Shown: in pieces, positions 12,846 through 24,035 of the stretch
Layout: each line of letters opens with the position of its first letter
Numbering within the stretch: position 1 is the stretch's first letter
NCBI GenBank assembly: GCA_903632075.3
Contig: CAHIKZ030002624.1
Location: forward strand, 89,501-153,500
From: Acanthosepion pharaonis
Taxonomy: Eukaryota; Mollusca; Cephalopoda; Sepiida; Sepiidae
DNA length: 64,000 nt
Direction: 5' to 3'
Notes under the pieces: generated by a model
Told to the model about the DNA's origin: nothing
Database searches by the model: none
What the model saw: only the letters and a program-made list of their open reading frames with translations
Program-made: the position numbers and the translations under genes

Positions 12846-12879
<34 letters not shown>
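12846..12879. repeat. (TA)n microsatellite
   Basis: Uninterrupted TA dinucleotides are visible directly in the sequence. Confidence 0.9.
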
Positions 12880-12881
<2 letters not shown>

Positions 12882-14355
12882 ATGAACATCTCACTTATAT
12901 TCTGTGTAGTTTTCAAATAAATGCCAACTGCAATAACAAATATCAAATGAATTGACTTGTTAATTGTATATCTTCTGTTGAAAATTTTGTGATTTTTTTT
13001 TTTTTTTATTTATTTAAAAAATCTTACTGCAGTCAGCCAAAGAACAGATTAATTTGCCTTGTTGAAGTGAGTTTATGTCCCACTGCCAGTCATCTCAAAA
13101 AAAGAATTTATATATTTTAACAATACATTTTTTCCTTGTTCATCTTAAGCTTTTTTCCTCTTTTAGTGAGGAATAAGTACAGGTGTTCACATTTCTCTTC
13201 ATGTGTCAAGATGGTCTTCATGCTGAATTCCAACATGTCACCCTGCAATACATTATTATTACTACATTATTATTATTATGAATATTAAAAGTTATTTACT
13301 TTATTGTTTGTTGACTTTTTGCTTTTTTTTTTTAATTTGAGAGAAAGATATGAATCTATTCATCTATTTTTTTTTTTTATTTATTTTTTTTTTTTTATTT
13401 GTAAATTCTTAAAAGAAATTGTTGACCAAATTTTTGATTTTAAGCAAGTTTTTTCTAACGAACATTTGAAGTGCAACCCAAAAATTTGAACAGAATGCAT
13501 GAAGTAAATATAGCATGAACTTTTGTTGCTAACCTTTTATCCTAACACTTAGTATTTTGAAAGAAATAGTGGAAACTATTTTGAAGGAGATGGAAGTTTT
13601 GGATTAAGTAATATTATTTTCATGGTCAAATTCCCCAATTTTTTTTATTATGCATTGTGTGTATTTCCAGTTGTCTTTTTGAAAGTCTCGGTCCATGTTC
13701 CAAGCCCCACTCTAAAAATGGTATGAATTTAATTAGCATGAAACAATGGAAGAATCAACTTTTCTGATATCTTTTGTGAGAGAGAAAAAGTTTTGTAAAC
13801 CTATGACACTTTAAGAAAATGAAATATAAATGCTTATACACTTAAGTAGCTGAGCACATATAAACAATATTTACTGAATTTAGCATCAATTACTAGATAT
13901 AATTTCATTGCTAAAACAGAATTATAGAGCTATTCAAAAAAGCTATTTAATAAAATTACAAAAACTGCATAACTTTTAAGGAGGTTGTGCTCTTTCAGAA
14001 ATGCATATATATATATATTCTTCACTGGAAATGATAATTTGCTAAAATCCTTTGACAACCATCTTATTATTTGTGGGATTTTATATTCCTTTATTCCACT
14101 CCAATCTAATTTGAATGCTTTACTCATATGAGACAAATGATTCACGGGAAGAATCATAATTCAAAAGTAGACTATATGCAACAATATGGTAGAAGACTTC
14201 AAATATTGAGGTAGATCGTATACTACAATATAACAAACCTTAAATACTGAGAAGGATTGAATACTACAATGGCATTGACCACTCTGCGAGAATTGGAACT
14301 AAAAGACATTTTGTGCCAGTTTTAAATTAAGCCAATCCAGATGAGGATGATTTCA

Positions 14356-14390
<35 letters not shown>

Positions 14391-15430
14391 TTACTCAAAG
14401 ACATTTTCAATTTTTTGGTGCCTACTTGGTGAGTTAGACACTTTCATTTCTTTCAGTGGTCAGTGTACAAGTTAATGTAAAAAACTAATATTTTATATTG
14501 ATTTTTAAGTCTTACAAGTAGGCTGCCCTAGTTTGGGAAGATTGGTGAAACAGTATTAATCACAATTTTACTACACAGGCTTTGTGTTATATTTAAACTA
14601 ATCGTGTAAATATGGAAAATGCAATCTTTCTTTTACCCGCTGACCGATGGTAATTAGCACTTCCGTGCCAAATGCTAATCAGTCTACCAATCCTGGAGAC
14701 CATATCTGTCATTTTAATTGACCCCAGAACCATCAATAATTTCTTGTTGTTTAAAACTTCGACTTGTAAGAGGCATATAAAACATTCCTCTGTCAGGAAA
14801 AATGCATCTTTGCAACTGTTAGCATTTAAATACATTTCCTAGAAGAAAAGTATGTTTGCACTTAAACATGTTTTGACATTAGATTATCACAACTGAAATT
14901 GACATCCGCCTGTTGCAATTGTTGTTATGAAAATAAAGAAGTCTGTTTTTTTTTTTCCCTCCTTTTTGTTTGATCATTGAATTATCGCTAAATTGAAAAA
15001 AAAAATAATTTTCGAAGGCGAGAATTAAATTAGGTGATAAGAATCTATCACGAAAAGAGACGATGTTATTTTTTTTCTAACAAAGAAAAGTGGTAAAGAT
15101 TTTATTTTCATTAGCGAAGAAACCAAAGGTCGCGGATCTGTCGGATTTGATTTGATTTATGTTACGATTGGCACCGAATATGGAATATAGCCATCTGCCC
15201 ATGGCAATGGTGAAAATTTCAGGTTGGTCAGGTTGGTGGCCTTGGGAAAACAGAAAAAAAAGAGATAAAATTAATTGGGCACTGACCGAAAAAAAAAAAT
15301 GTCCGTTGGACCACCCGCAGAGTTAAAAAGAAAGAAAAGATTAAACCATTAACTATCTACGGAGATATCGTTTGGAAAAGGCACCTGTTTTATGTCAAGA
15401 GCTGGCCATGATAAAAAATTATTTTATCGA
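12880..15430. other. Unassigned AT-rich DNA
   Basis: No supported gene. There are T-runs near 12994-13006, 13369-13396 and 14359-14384, and a few ATT repeats near 13251-13278. Base composition becomes less AT-extreme from about 15000 on approaching the LTR-like segment. Confidence 0.5.
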
Positions 15431-15980
15431 GAACGAATAATTGGCGACAGAATGAAAGTCGCCAGATGACCACCCACTTGATGCTGGCGAAGGTCTCGAT
15501 TGATGAACTCCAGGTGACATTCGGTTAAGATAAGAGTCATTAAGGATTTGTTGTCGAAGAAGAAGAAAAAAGAGAAAAAAAAAAAAAAAAAAGAAGATAT
15601 TTTTTTTTTCTTTGAGCAAGATTTTTAAACCGAAGTCTGGCCACACCCCACGCTGCTGAGCGTCCATTGGCTGAATGGTGGCGTGAGCGGTAGGCGAAGG
15701 TAATCATGTGAAGAAGGAGGGGAGGCCTGTTGACGCCCCCTTGAAGGGATCGGTGTGAGATGCCACTGTGAGAGAGAGGGGAAACCTGTTGACACCCTCT
15801 GAGGGTATGGGTGAGATACCAATATGAGAAGAAGAGGAAGAATTTGGGAGAACGAAAGACTTCAAAAATGGAAATTAATAATTTTTCCTGACCGAAAACA
15901 AAAAAAAACCCTTAATGCGGATTTAGAATTATCAAGGAACCTCAAACCCCGACAGGCCCACCCCGGTTTTGGTCGGCGTC

Positions 15981-15990
15981 CATATAAGCA
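15981..15990 (+). promoter_or_regulatory. TATA box of the LTR-like element
   Basis: CATATAAGCA sits after the conserved GGTTTTGGTCGGCGTC. The inverted sister has TATAAAAA at the same relative position (44448-44455 on the minus strand). That conservation in the two copies supports a real retroelement promoter. Confidence 0.65.
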
Positions 15991-16645
15991 GAGTCGCAAG
16001 CGAGTAAGACGGCAGTTGGCAGTTGAGTTAAGCAGTTCGCAGTTGAGCAGTTGGGGTTAGACAGACAGGCAAGCAGTTGCAGTTGAGCTGAGAGCTCTGA
16101 GACGCCTCGCAGAAAGCTGACTGAAAGATTCCACGCAATCTCGACCTCAACTTCTAACCAAGAACAATTTATTTTTGAAGAACGACTTAGACTCACACCA
16201 CCAAAACAAGTTTTACGAATATCGCCTGAAGATACACCAAGAACCAGTTTCTTAAAAAAAAAACAACTTAAGATGTTAAGACTCGCCTAACAAACACAAA
16301 GTGTCACGAATCCATATAGCGGTTTGGGAGAAAGACGCAGTCCTGTATTCAGCAACCAGATATAAAATATTGTTATCCTTTTTTAACACATTTGAACTTT
16401 TCGAGTTGTTACTTTATTTTTTTTTTACATATACTTGTGCGGTATTACCCTTGTTCGGACTCGACTTGCATTACGGCCCGGCGACTGATTGATTTTCGTC
16501 TACCTAAGATCAAATCACAACGTGGGTAGGTTAGACTAGAAATCAAAACAGTTACTTCGGTAACCAGACGTTGGAGGCGAGCTGGGAACGACAAGGCTGA
16601 TACCGAATCTAACCAGATTCCCATCCGAATCAGCAAAAGGTTAGA

Positions 16646-16812
16646 ACGTCACATTTGGTGCCGCGACCAATACCAAGTCACATTGGTCGTCACAGGACAG
16701 GAGGAGGACGGCGACGGCGCGGAGACAGACGGGGTGACGTCACAATTGGCGCCGCGACCAGGACAGCATGGCGGGCGCGGCCAGGCAGACGTCACGATTG
16801 GCGCAGCGACAC
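16646..16812 (+). repeat. Three primer-site-like direct repeats
   Basis: ACGTCAC followed by TTTGGTGCCGCGACC, ATTGGCGCCGCGACC and ATTGGCGCAGCGAC occur at about 16646-16669, 16737-16760 and 16791-16810. TGG followed by a GC-rich stretch is typical of retrotransposon primer-binding sites, but one site is the norm. The triplication is unusual. Confidence 0.6.
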
Positions 16813-16825
16813 CGGGGGACATTAC

Positions 16826-18351
16826 AAGTTTAATTAATCTGAATGTAAATAAATATTATTTAGTTAAAATTGACAGAAAATTTTTAAAATATATTATTAA
16901 GTTTATTGAAATCCATGACCCCAGTAAATTTAAATAAGGACTATATAAATTAATTGAAAAATTTTTTTTCAGGATAATAGTGTCCATAAATTTATTCATA
17001 AAATTTTCTTCTTTTTTTAAAAAATAATGTCTTATTTTTTTTCATTATTTATGATTCAGAAATTTTCTGTAATTGGGAGTCCTGTTTGACAAAAGAAATT
17101 TCATGATTTAAAAAATAATGTTTTCCGGAAAGGGCTACAAAAAAAAAATTTTTTTTTTCATAAAATTAAATGGTATGGGGGTGATGAAATAAAAAAAAAT
17201 TTTTATGAACATTTTCTAAAAAAAAACAAAATTAATTCATTTTTATTCCTAAACAATATATATTGAGAAAATATTTGTTGCAGTATTTTACATTAGTCGG
17301 ATATTTCCTACCTTTTGAATATACGCTTGAAGCCTTAATTAAATTTTGGAATTAATATTGAACTTTTTATTTCGATCTAAAATAATTAGACTGTTCTAAT
17401 TCCACGTGCCATGTTTGATGGATATCAGTTATCATTTATATCCTTATTAAATTGTCCCTGGAAAAAAAAATTGTTCCATGCCTTCCAAGGGAAAAATATT
17501 TAAAATTAAAGAACTTTCTGATTCATTGAGATCAAGATGTTTATTTTTCACTGTGCCATGTGTCCTTTCTCATACATCATTTTATGAACTACAGTATTTA
17601 TAAACCTAATAATTTTCGAAAAAATCATTTTTTCTTCACAATTTCATTTAGTCATTTTTGCTGTTAAATTTTGCATAATTTTAACCAGAGTCCAATATTT
17701 ATATATTTGTTATCATAAATTTTCTCTGACTCCTTTTAATGGTTTCCATATTGTATTTAAAATTTCATAAATGAAAAATTTTTTCTTTTGATTTCAAATT
17801 ATCAAAATACAGCATATGTCTTGATAATAATTTAAACGAAGATTTTTTTTCAATTTCCCTGTCATTAATTTGAAACATGAGGGAAGGAAATTAAAAGTGA
17901 TAATCCCGAAAAATCTCCATATTGGTCAACCTTAAGGGAAGCCAGAGAAAAGCAATGATAACAAATTTATTTTAATATTGATAATTTAATTTTGATACTT
18001 TTTGTAAAGAGAAGTTTTCCAATTAATTAGATATCAAGTCAAAATTTTGTACATAAATATTTTTTAAATTTTTTTTTTAAATAATCTTATTTTAATAGAC
18101 TGGGACTTTTTAAATTATTGGCAATAAAATAGATAAATGCAATAAATAGGATAAAAAAACTAATGTATTAAGAATTTCTTATTTTTTGTAACTAAATTTT
18201 ATATCTACCATGAAACATTAGATACCAATTATTTTAAATTTTGATCTCGAAATACACAAGCTTAATAATTATATCTGAGAAATTAAAAACAAAACGTAAA
18301 TATATACCAAGCAATATCATCGAAAAATAATGTTCAACGGAAAATAAAGAT
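16826..18351. other. Unassigned AT-rich DNA with a dispersed repeat
   Basis: No coding signal. The stretch 18174-18243, containing TCTACCATGAAACATTAGAT, reappears inverted at 36706-36785, so at least part of this block belongs to an interspersed family. Confidence 0.5.
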
Positions 18352-19390
18352 CAGCCTACAAAAGAGGATTCCAAAACATGCAGATTTTATTATTGGAGGA
18401 AAATAGAAATTATTACCTTTCCAGACCAAAATAAATTACTAAATAAACGATTTCTGCTCATCTCAAAATGCAGATAGACTGAAAACAAATTTTACTACCT
18501 TACTGAAAAATCGAAAACTGAAAAGAATAAATAAAAATAAAATAATAATAAAAAGTAAAATAAAATCAAATAATTAACAAACCACTCCCGTTAGAATAAA
18601 CGAAATAGAATAAATAAAAATAAAAAAAAATAAATAAAACCAGTAAAAATAATCAATAGAAATAAATAAATATAAATAATAAACAAATTAACAAGACAAT
18701 CCCGACAAAATAACTGTTAGAAAAGACAACAGCAATCAATCCAAAATTGAATGAAAAAATAGCTAAAACTTCTATATAACGATAAAAAATTACTACGTTG
18801 TTTAAAAATCGAAAACCGAAAAGAAAATTTTAAATAAAAAATATAAAAATAAATAAATAAAAAACAAGTAAAATAAATGGATCAAATATATTAATAAATG
18901 AACAAATTAATTTTTTTTAAAAAAAATAACCGTAAAGAACAAATAAAAAATAAAAAAGCAAAAAACAAGTAAAAATAATCAATCAAATAAAAAATAAAAT
19001 TAATTTTTTTTAAAATAATTCAAAAATTTTTAGAGCAAATCCAAAATTGGACGACGAAATTATAGCTTTATCTTCCCAGACCAAAACAAATTATTAAATA
19101 AGCGACCTAATACAAATCCAAAAAAAGATTTTATACTACGTTTTTAAAATTTAGAAAACCGAAAAGAATAAATATATAATTTGAAAGATGAAAATAAATA
19201 AAAACAAGTAAAATAAATAAACATTTATAAAATTCCCGCAAAAATAATCGGTAGAATAGAATACCAACAATGCACCACTTCTAATATAAATATATATAAA
19301 TAGTCGAGAAAATAAATTTTTTTTTGCGGCCTGACGATTGGGATTTTGAATGAAACAGCCTGTAAACTTCGAAGTTCATTGATATATATA
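18352..19390 (+). repeat. Left arm of the foldback-like element
   Basis: It contains about three tandem units beginning near 18400, 18741 and 19040, each ending in (A/T)-rich AAATAAAT-like tails. It terminates with GCGGCCTGACGATT and then GAAGTTCATTGATAT near 19328-19385. Confidence 0.65.
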
Positions 19391-19662
19391 TATTATAGTT
19401 TTTTACAAACGAACAAAAAAATAATCACGCATAAATATGCATATTTGTTTCGATTTCTAAATATAACCATCTTTATTCATCACCTGATGAGATGCTTATG
19501 TTTAGGCATCAAAACAAATACGCATCTTTGTAGCGATTGCTTGTTTCTTCGTATGTAACAATTTATAATAAATTACTATCCAAAATATACTTTTAGTTTT
19601 GAGCCCTCATTTAAATTTTTGTTATGTTTTGTTTGAATTTATATTCGTTTCGTTCTCATTAC

Positions 19663-19706
<44 letters not shown>

Positions 19707-20168
19707 TAGAGTCATTTGTAATTTTATGAATTATGATTATTTAAATAATCATTTAATTATTTCTGTTATCTGTATATCTTGCTTTTTGGTAACTGCAAAT
19801 TTATAAACAACTTGGATTCTTATCTAGATATCTTTCAAAGGCACAGTCCTATGGGTAAAAATTTTTTTAGAAACAATTTCCAGAATAAAAATCGAGCGGC
19901 GCTATATCGAGTCTAATTTTATACGTTATTTTTACAAAAACTGAGAACCGTTGGTACAGTTACATTGGCGTTTGCCTCTTCGCGTAATAACTGTGGGGTT
20001 TCAATTTCTGGTTTGGATACACTACAAAGTTTGATAAGTATTTTTTATAGGACGAAAATGAAAGTCCAGATCTTTTAATGCATTCTGTTGAGGTTAGAAA
20101 TTTAAATTCGATGAATTAGTTAATTATGATTATTTCAAATCCTCCTAATAATCTTCTCTCTTAATATA

Positions 20169-20213
<45 letters not shown>

Positions 20214-20299
20214 GAAATATATATATATATATATATATAAATATATATTTATTGGGGTAAAATTTAAATTCAATATCAGAGAGCGTGTGTAAATATAAA
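19391..20299. repeat. Loop of the foldback-like element, with two (TA)n tracts
   Basis: The loop holds a hammerhead-like motif (19484-19515), TA repeats at about 19664-19703 and 20165-20240, and a short non-coding segment at 19820-20150. No transposase frame is present. The 60-codon frames that run through IYIYIY are microsatellite artefacts. Confidence 0.6.
19484..19515 (+). ncRNA. Hammerhead-ribozyme-like core, probably degenerate
   Basis: CTGATGA (19484-19490) is followed by GATGC, a 10-nt loop and GCATC (a 5-bp helix II), then AAAAC at 19511-19515, where an active core would have GAAAC. The downstream sequence, ending in TTATAATAAATTACTATCC, resembles retroelement ends that carry such motifs (Penelope-like elements; recollection, not checked). 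Helices I and III are not convincing. It could be chance or a decayed ribozyme. Confidence 0.35.
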
Positions 20300-21303
20300 A
20301 GTGAACATTGAAGTCAAACTTAGAAAGGCAACAATTTATTTTTATTTTAGACACAATCGTCAGGCGACGAGTTTTTATTTTTTTTTTCGGTTATTTGTAT
20401 ATACGGGTATATGGTGCATTGTGGGTAGTCTATTTTTGGCGGTTATTTTGCCGGAAGTCGTTTATTTGTTTATTTATTTATATTTTTAAATTATTTTATT
20501 TGTTTTTATTATCTTATATATTTATTTATTTTATTTTATTTTAATCGATGTTTTATTAACGTTTTTCAAAATTTGTTTATATCTTTTTATTTAATAGTTT
20601 GTTTTGGTTTGGGAAGATAATTTTTTTTATTCAAATTTTGGGGTTGATTGCTGTAGTTTATTCTATATTATTTTAAGTGGAGCAGTTTTTAAGATTTTTT
20701 TTTATTACTTCATTTATTTGGACTGATTATCTTGTTTTTTCTAACGATTAATTTATCGGGATCTGTTTGTTAGTTTGTTTATTTATTTGGATTAATATAG
20801 ATTAATTTATTTTACTTGCTTTTTATTATTTATTTATTATACTGTATATTTTTATTTATATTTTCGGTTTATAAATTTTTAAGTAACGTAGTTTTTTTAT
20901 CGTTATTAACATTTATTATGTTTCTCGTCTGATTTTTTTGTTTTGATTTTATAGTTCTAAATAATTTTGGTCATAATGGTTTGTTAATTATTTACTTTAT
21001 TTATTTAGGTTCATTGATTTTATTCTTTATTTTTATTTATTCTATTTCGTTTATTCTAACGGGTGTGATTTGGTAATTTGTTTGGGTTAATTTATTTTAC
21101 TTATTTTATTGTCATTTTGTTTATTTATTGTTTTTTCCCCAGTTTTCGATTTTTAAGTAAGGTAGTAAAAATTTGTTTTCATGTCTGCATTTTGAGATGA
21201 GCTTGGATCGTTTATTCAATAATTTATTTTGGTCTGGGAAGGTAATGATAGCTATTTTTTCCTCCAAGCAAAGTTTGTAAGTTTTGTATTGGTTGTTGTA
21301 GCC
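20300..21303 (-). repeat. Right arm of the foldback-like element
   Basis: This is the reverse complement of the left-arm units. TTTTGGTTTGGGAAGATAA near 20601, CAAATTTTGGGGTTGATTGCTG near 20632 and TTTTGGTCTGGGAAGGTAA near 21227 mark its internal repeats. Confidence 0.65.
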
Positions 21304-21334
21304 TAAGAAACGAAAGAAACACACATTCTGTTAC

Positions 21335-21870
21335 AAAGGAGAAACGTACATTGTGATGTTGAGGGGGTAAGGAAGAAACTGATATCTTAATGCAAAGAAA
21401 AGAAATATACTATCGAGATGTAAAACGAAAAACGGTCCATGCAGGAGAGAAAGGAAAATAATCCTACATCCTGATGCGAAGGAAAATAAGAAAAACGGAC
21501 ATTGTAATGTAAGGGAAATGAAAAAACGGGTGTTTTAACGCAAAGGAAAAGAAAAAGTAAAACGGACCATCCTGATTGAACGGAAAAGAAGAAACGAACA
21601 TCTTGATGCGAGAGGATACAAGAAACAGATATCCTGATGGGAAAATAAAGGAGAAATGGACCATTTTGATGCGAAAAACAAGGGAAAAACGGACCATCCT
21701 GATTGAACGGAAAAGAAGAAACGAACATCTTGATGCGAGAGGATACAAGAAACAGACATCCTGATGGGAAAATAAAGGAGAAATGGGCCATTTTGATGCG
21801 AAAAACAAGGGAAAAACGGACCATCCTGATGAGAAGGAAAAGAAGAAACGAACTATCTTGCAACGAAAAA
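21335..21870. repeat. Minisatellite with ~32-bp monomers and 127-bp higher-order unit
   Basis: Monomers have the form ACGGACCATCCTGATG followed by a purine-rich stretch and GAAGAAAC. Groups of four monomers repeat almost exactly at a spacing of 127 bp; for example ACGAACATCTTGATGCGAG occurs at about 21594 and again 127 bp later. Because 127 is not divisible by three, successive higher-order units are read in different frames. Open frames on both strands (177 codons minus at 21387-21920, 137 codons plus at 21703-22116) come from the lack of stops in this repeat and are not supported as genes. Confidence 0.85.
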
Positions 21871-22159
21871 AAACTTTCTCCGTCGAATATGCCGAATGAA
21901 ATTGTAAGTAAAACCTTCATTTACCTTAGATCCCAGGTAAAAGACTTGCTCAAAAATTGTATCAAAGAGCAAATTAAAATAAATAAATTAACAACAGTTG
22001 AGACTTCTGCAGAGAAAAATAATGAAGAGGTAGGTAACTCCAAAAATCAGTTAATGGAGACACATCTTAGTAGCAACAGTCACACACTGGGAACTGCAAA
22101 TTTCGACATGGTGTAATATCTAAGAAGCTTGTTTTGCTATTTCATTTACGACTGAGTAG

Positions 22160-22435
22160 TGAGTTCCATACTCGCTGGGTGTGGAGGTACGGTGGTATGG
22201 ATCCGAGTTCGAATCCATTACCTTCATTTACGTGCTAATACCCTTGGGAAAGGTATGAATCTTCTTCTTCCCCAGCTATGGGTAAATAGCAGGAGAGCCT
22301 TGAATTTCAGCTGGTCTACTGCAGAAAGAAATGGCAACCTACTTAATCTGCCTCGTCAGTCAGGTATCGAAAGATACATGATCGCCTAAGCGTGTATCAC
22401 GCATGGCACATAACTGACTGACTGATTATGCCGTG
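22160..22435 (+). mobile_element. tRNA-derived SINE, best-preserved copy
   Basis: A B-box-like GAGTTCGAATCCATTACCTT follows a tRNA-like head (GTGTGGAGGTACGGTGGTAT). The body has AATACCCTTGGGAAAGGTATG, a CTTCTTC run, AAATGGCAACCTAC and CGTCAGTCAGGTATCGAAAG. The 3' end is TGACTGACTGATT. Weaker copies lie at 32066-32280 and 34212-34395 (plus) and at 4020-4330 (minus). I recognise this body as common in cephalopod genomes. It has no coding capacity, and transcription would depend on the internal RNA polymerase III promoter. Confidence 0.8.
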
Positions 22436-23449
22436 TGTTGCTTAAATTAGTATCAATTCAAGTCCCAGGAGGTCCATCTTCTTAGGTATTACATTGGGAG
22501 TCATTACCAGGTGACCGAGGCGTACCCAAAAGGGAAAGTGTCGAGGCTGACTGAAATCTTGCTTTAAACTTTGACCTTGTGTCACATTCTGTGTGATTGG
22601 ACGTACCGATAAATACTGAGATCTGTGTAAACGACTTAGGTTCGACCATGAGCACAAACCAAGGGCCTGCTAGGAACTACTTTGGGATTTTGGCACTAAG
22701 ACCGACCACACACTCTGATAAAAAAAAGGCCGGATCTGATAATCGTGAATAAAGAAAGAAGAATCTACCAGATCGTCGATGTAGTTGTGAAGGAGTATGA
22801 GAAATTGAAAAAAAATACCAGGATCTTACTCTGGAGATGATAAAACTATGTAATTGGAATGTGTTCCTAATAGCAGGTCAGTTGGATTTTCCCCCAGAAA
22901 TAATGGAGTCTAGATTGGATGATTTGGAGATCCGAGGAACGTTTGAAACTTTACAGAAAACTACGTTTCTGAAGTCAGCCAGAATACTGAGGTAGGTACT
23001 GGATATTTGAAATATACTGGATATCTTGCTGCTACTTAAAAATCTTCAGTAATTTTGTTGCGGGTTGTAGCTGAGTGAAAATGTATCAGAAGGTAATTTA
23101 TGTAAGATAAAGATTATGTGTGCTTATTATGCATTATCCCACAACACGTACATCAAATAAAGAATATAAGGACAATTTACATTGCAAGAAATTACTAAAA
23201 ACACAGTGGTTAGAGATCCAACAATAAAGAGATTTTTATATATACAATAGATATACATGCAAGAATAACAGAATGTTGATTGATTGTGGCAATTGAGACA
23301 AGGTTATGAAGAATGTTCATGCAGAAATTTGGTCAATAAATGTTAATGGTTTTGATTTGTTAGTGAAATTAAAATAATTTGGTTTCTGTAAGCAAAAATC
23401 TCAAATGTGTTCGTTCAAATACTAGTGTGTATGCGTGTGTTACTTGTTA
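22436..23449. other. Unassigned DNA
   Basis: Moderate-complexity sequence without a recognised gene or RNA. The frame at 22442-22657 (minus) has no motif. The segment 22450-22700 may be another decayed retroposon. Confidence 0.4.
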
Positions 23450-24035
23450 GAATTTAAGTTGTGTAGAGTTGTTTGCCTTTAACTGTTTGGCTAAATTGAT
23501 GAGTTGTACAATTACTGTTTGTGTAGTGAAAACTTTTAAGTCAATTGTAATTTGATTACCACGCGGACAATGGTCGATCGAGTGCTGTGTTGAGAATTTT
23601 GAAGTGATGTTGAGTCAGTGAATTGACACGCGTGGAGTTTAGTAGCATCTTGCGAAACTTGATGACTGACTGACTTGAACTGAGTCATGCGGTTGTTTAT
23701 ATAGACTTTGGTGTTTAAAAATCGGCTCCAGGGAGCTTCGGCGGGAAAAAGATCTGTTTTAACTTTGCTAGTGTTTCTTAACCAATAGAAGATTGAATTT
23801 ACTGAAACGAAGTGGTGATTGGTTAAGGCTTTTCTTAGGGAAGAATACATCTTTTCCGAAAGGGATGAAAGGCTAATGTGGAAGATTCCACAATGTGAAC
23901 AATATGCAAATACATATAATAATAATAATAATAATAATAGCAGCAATAACAGCAAAAAATCGAAGAGGGAAATAGAGATGTTGACGGTGATAATGAGAGA
24001 ATTCTTATTTGAAAGATATTTGTCCAAATATTAAA
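23450..24035 (-). mobile_element. LTR-like promoter segment, minus strand
   Basis: Read on the minus strand, a TATATAAA (23696-23703) is followed by ACTCAGTTCAAGTCAGTCAG. It is preceded by a GC-rich CCGCCGAAGCTCCCTGG. The composition and the order of GC-rich block, TATA and transcribed-looking region resemble a retrotransposon LTR. No end repeats or primer site were found, so this is tentative. An (AAT)n run lies at about 23916-23938. The 163-codon minus frame reads through that run (poly-Leu) and is not supported. Confidence 0.35.

Larger units (their letters stand above)
15440..16825 (+). mobile_element. LTR-like retrotransposon segment with promoter and primer-site-like repeats
   Basis: This 1.4-kb block is GC-richer than its flanks and has an inverted sister at 43650-44960. 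The shared order is: CCAGGTGACATT near 15511; TTGAGCAAGAT near 15613; CCCACCCCGGTTTTGGTCGG ahead of a TATA box (15983-15988); a GCAGTT-rich stretch; ACTCGCCTAACAAA; TTACGGCCC near 16474; and TTAGAACGTCACATTTGG. The TATA box followed by a transcribed-looking segment ending in CA, then TGGTGCCGCGACCA at 16656-16669, fits an LTR followed by a primer-binding site. No gag or pol follows. It may be a solo LTR with leader or a truncated copy. The exact LTR ends and target duplication could not be fixed. Confidence 0.65.
18352..21303. mobile_element. Foldback-like element: long inverted arms made of tandem units
   Basis: The left arm (about 18352-19390) and right arm (about 20300-21303) are imperfect reverse complements. 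Anchors shared between the arms include: GCCTACAA/GGCTACAA at the outer ends; TTACCTT(T/C)CCAGACCAAAATAA; AAACGATnnnnGCTCATCTC followed by AAAATGCAGA; CAGCAATCAA next to CCAAAATT; TCTTCCCAGACCAAAAC; and CCTGACGATT at the inner ends. Within the left arm the same motifs (ccaaaatt, ACTACnTT, AATCGAAAACTG or AACCGAAAAGA, followed by an A/T tail) recur at about 18400, 18741 and 19040, giving tandem units of about 300-345 bp. Long TIRs built of tandem repeats are a hallmark of Foldback/Galileo-type elements. No transposase was found. Assignment to that class is inference. Confidence 0.6.

Noticed and set aside
21387..22116. Long open frames on both strands (177 and 137 codons) as protein genes
   Set aside because: They lie in a stop-poor minisatellite, overlap in opposite orientation, and consist of the repeat monomers plus a non-descript tail. 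No start context, domain or splice evidence was seen.
22436..23449. Host gene exon near the SINE
   Set aside because: No frame of convincing length, no splice-flanked coding pattern, and no family recognised.
23536..24027. 163-codon minus frame with a poly-leucine run
   Set aside because: It spans an (AAT)n microsatellite and an LTR-like promoter region. The poly-Leu is the microsatellite read in frame, and the rest has no known domain.
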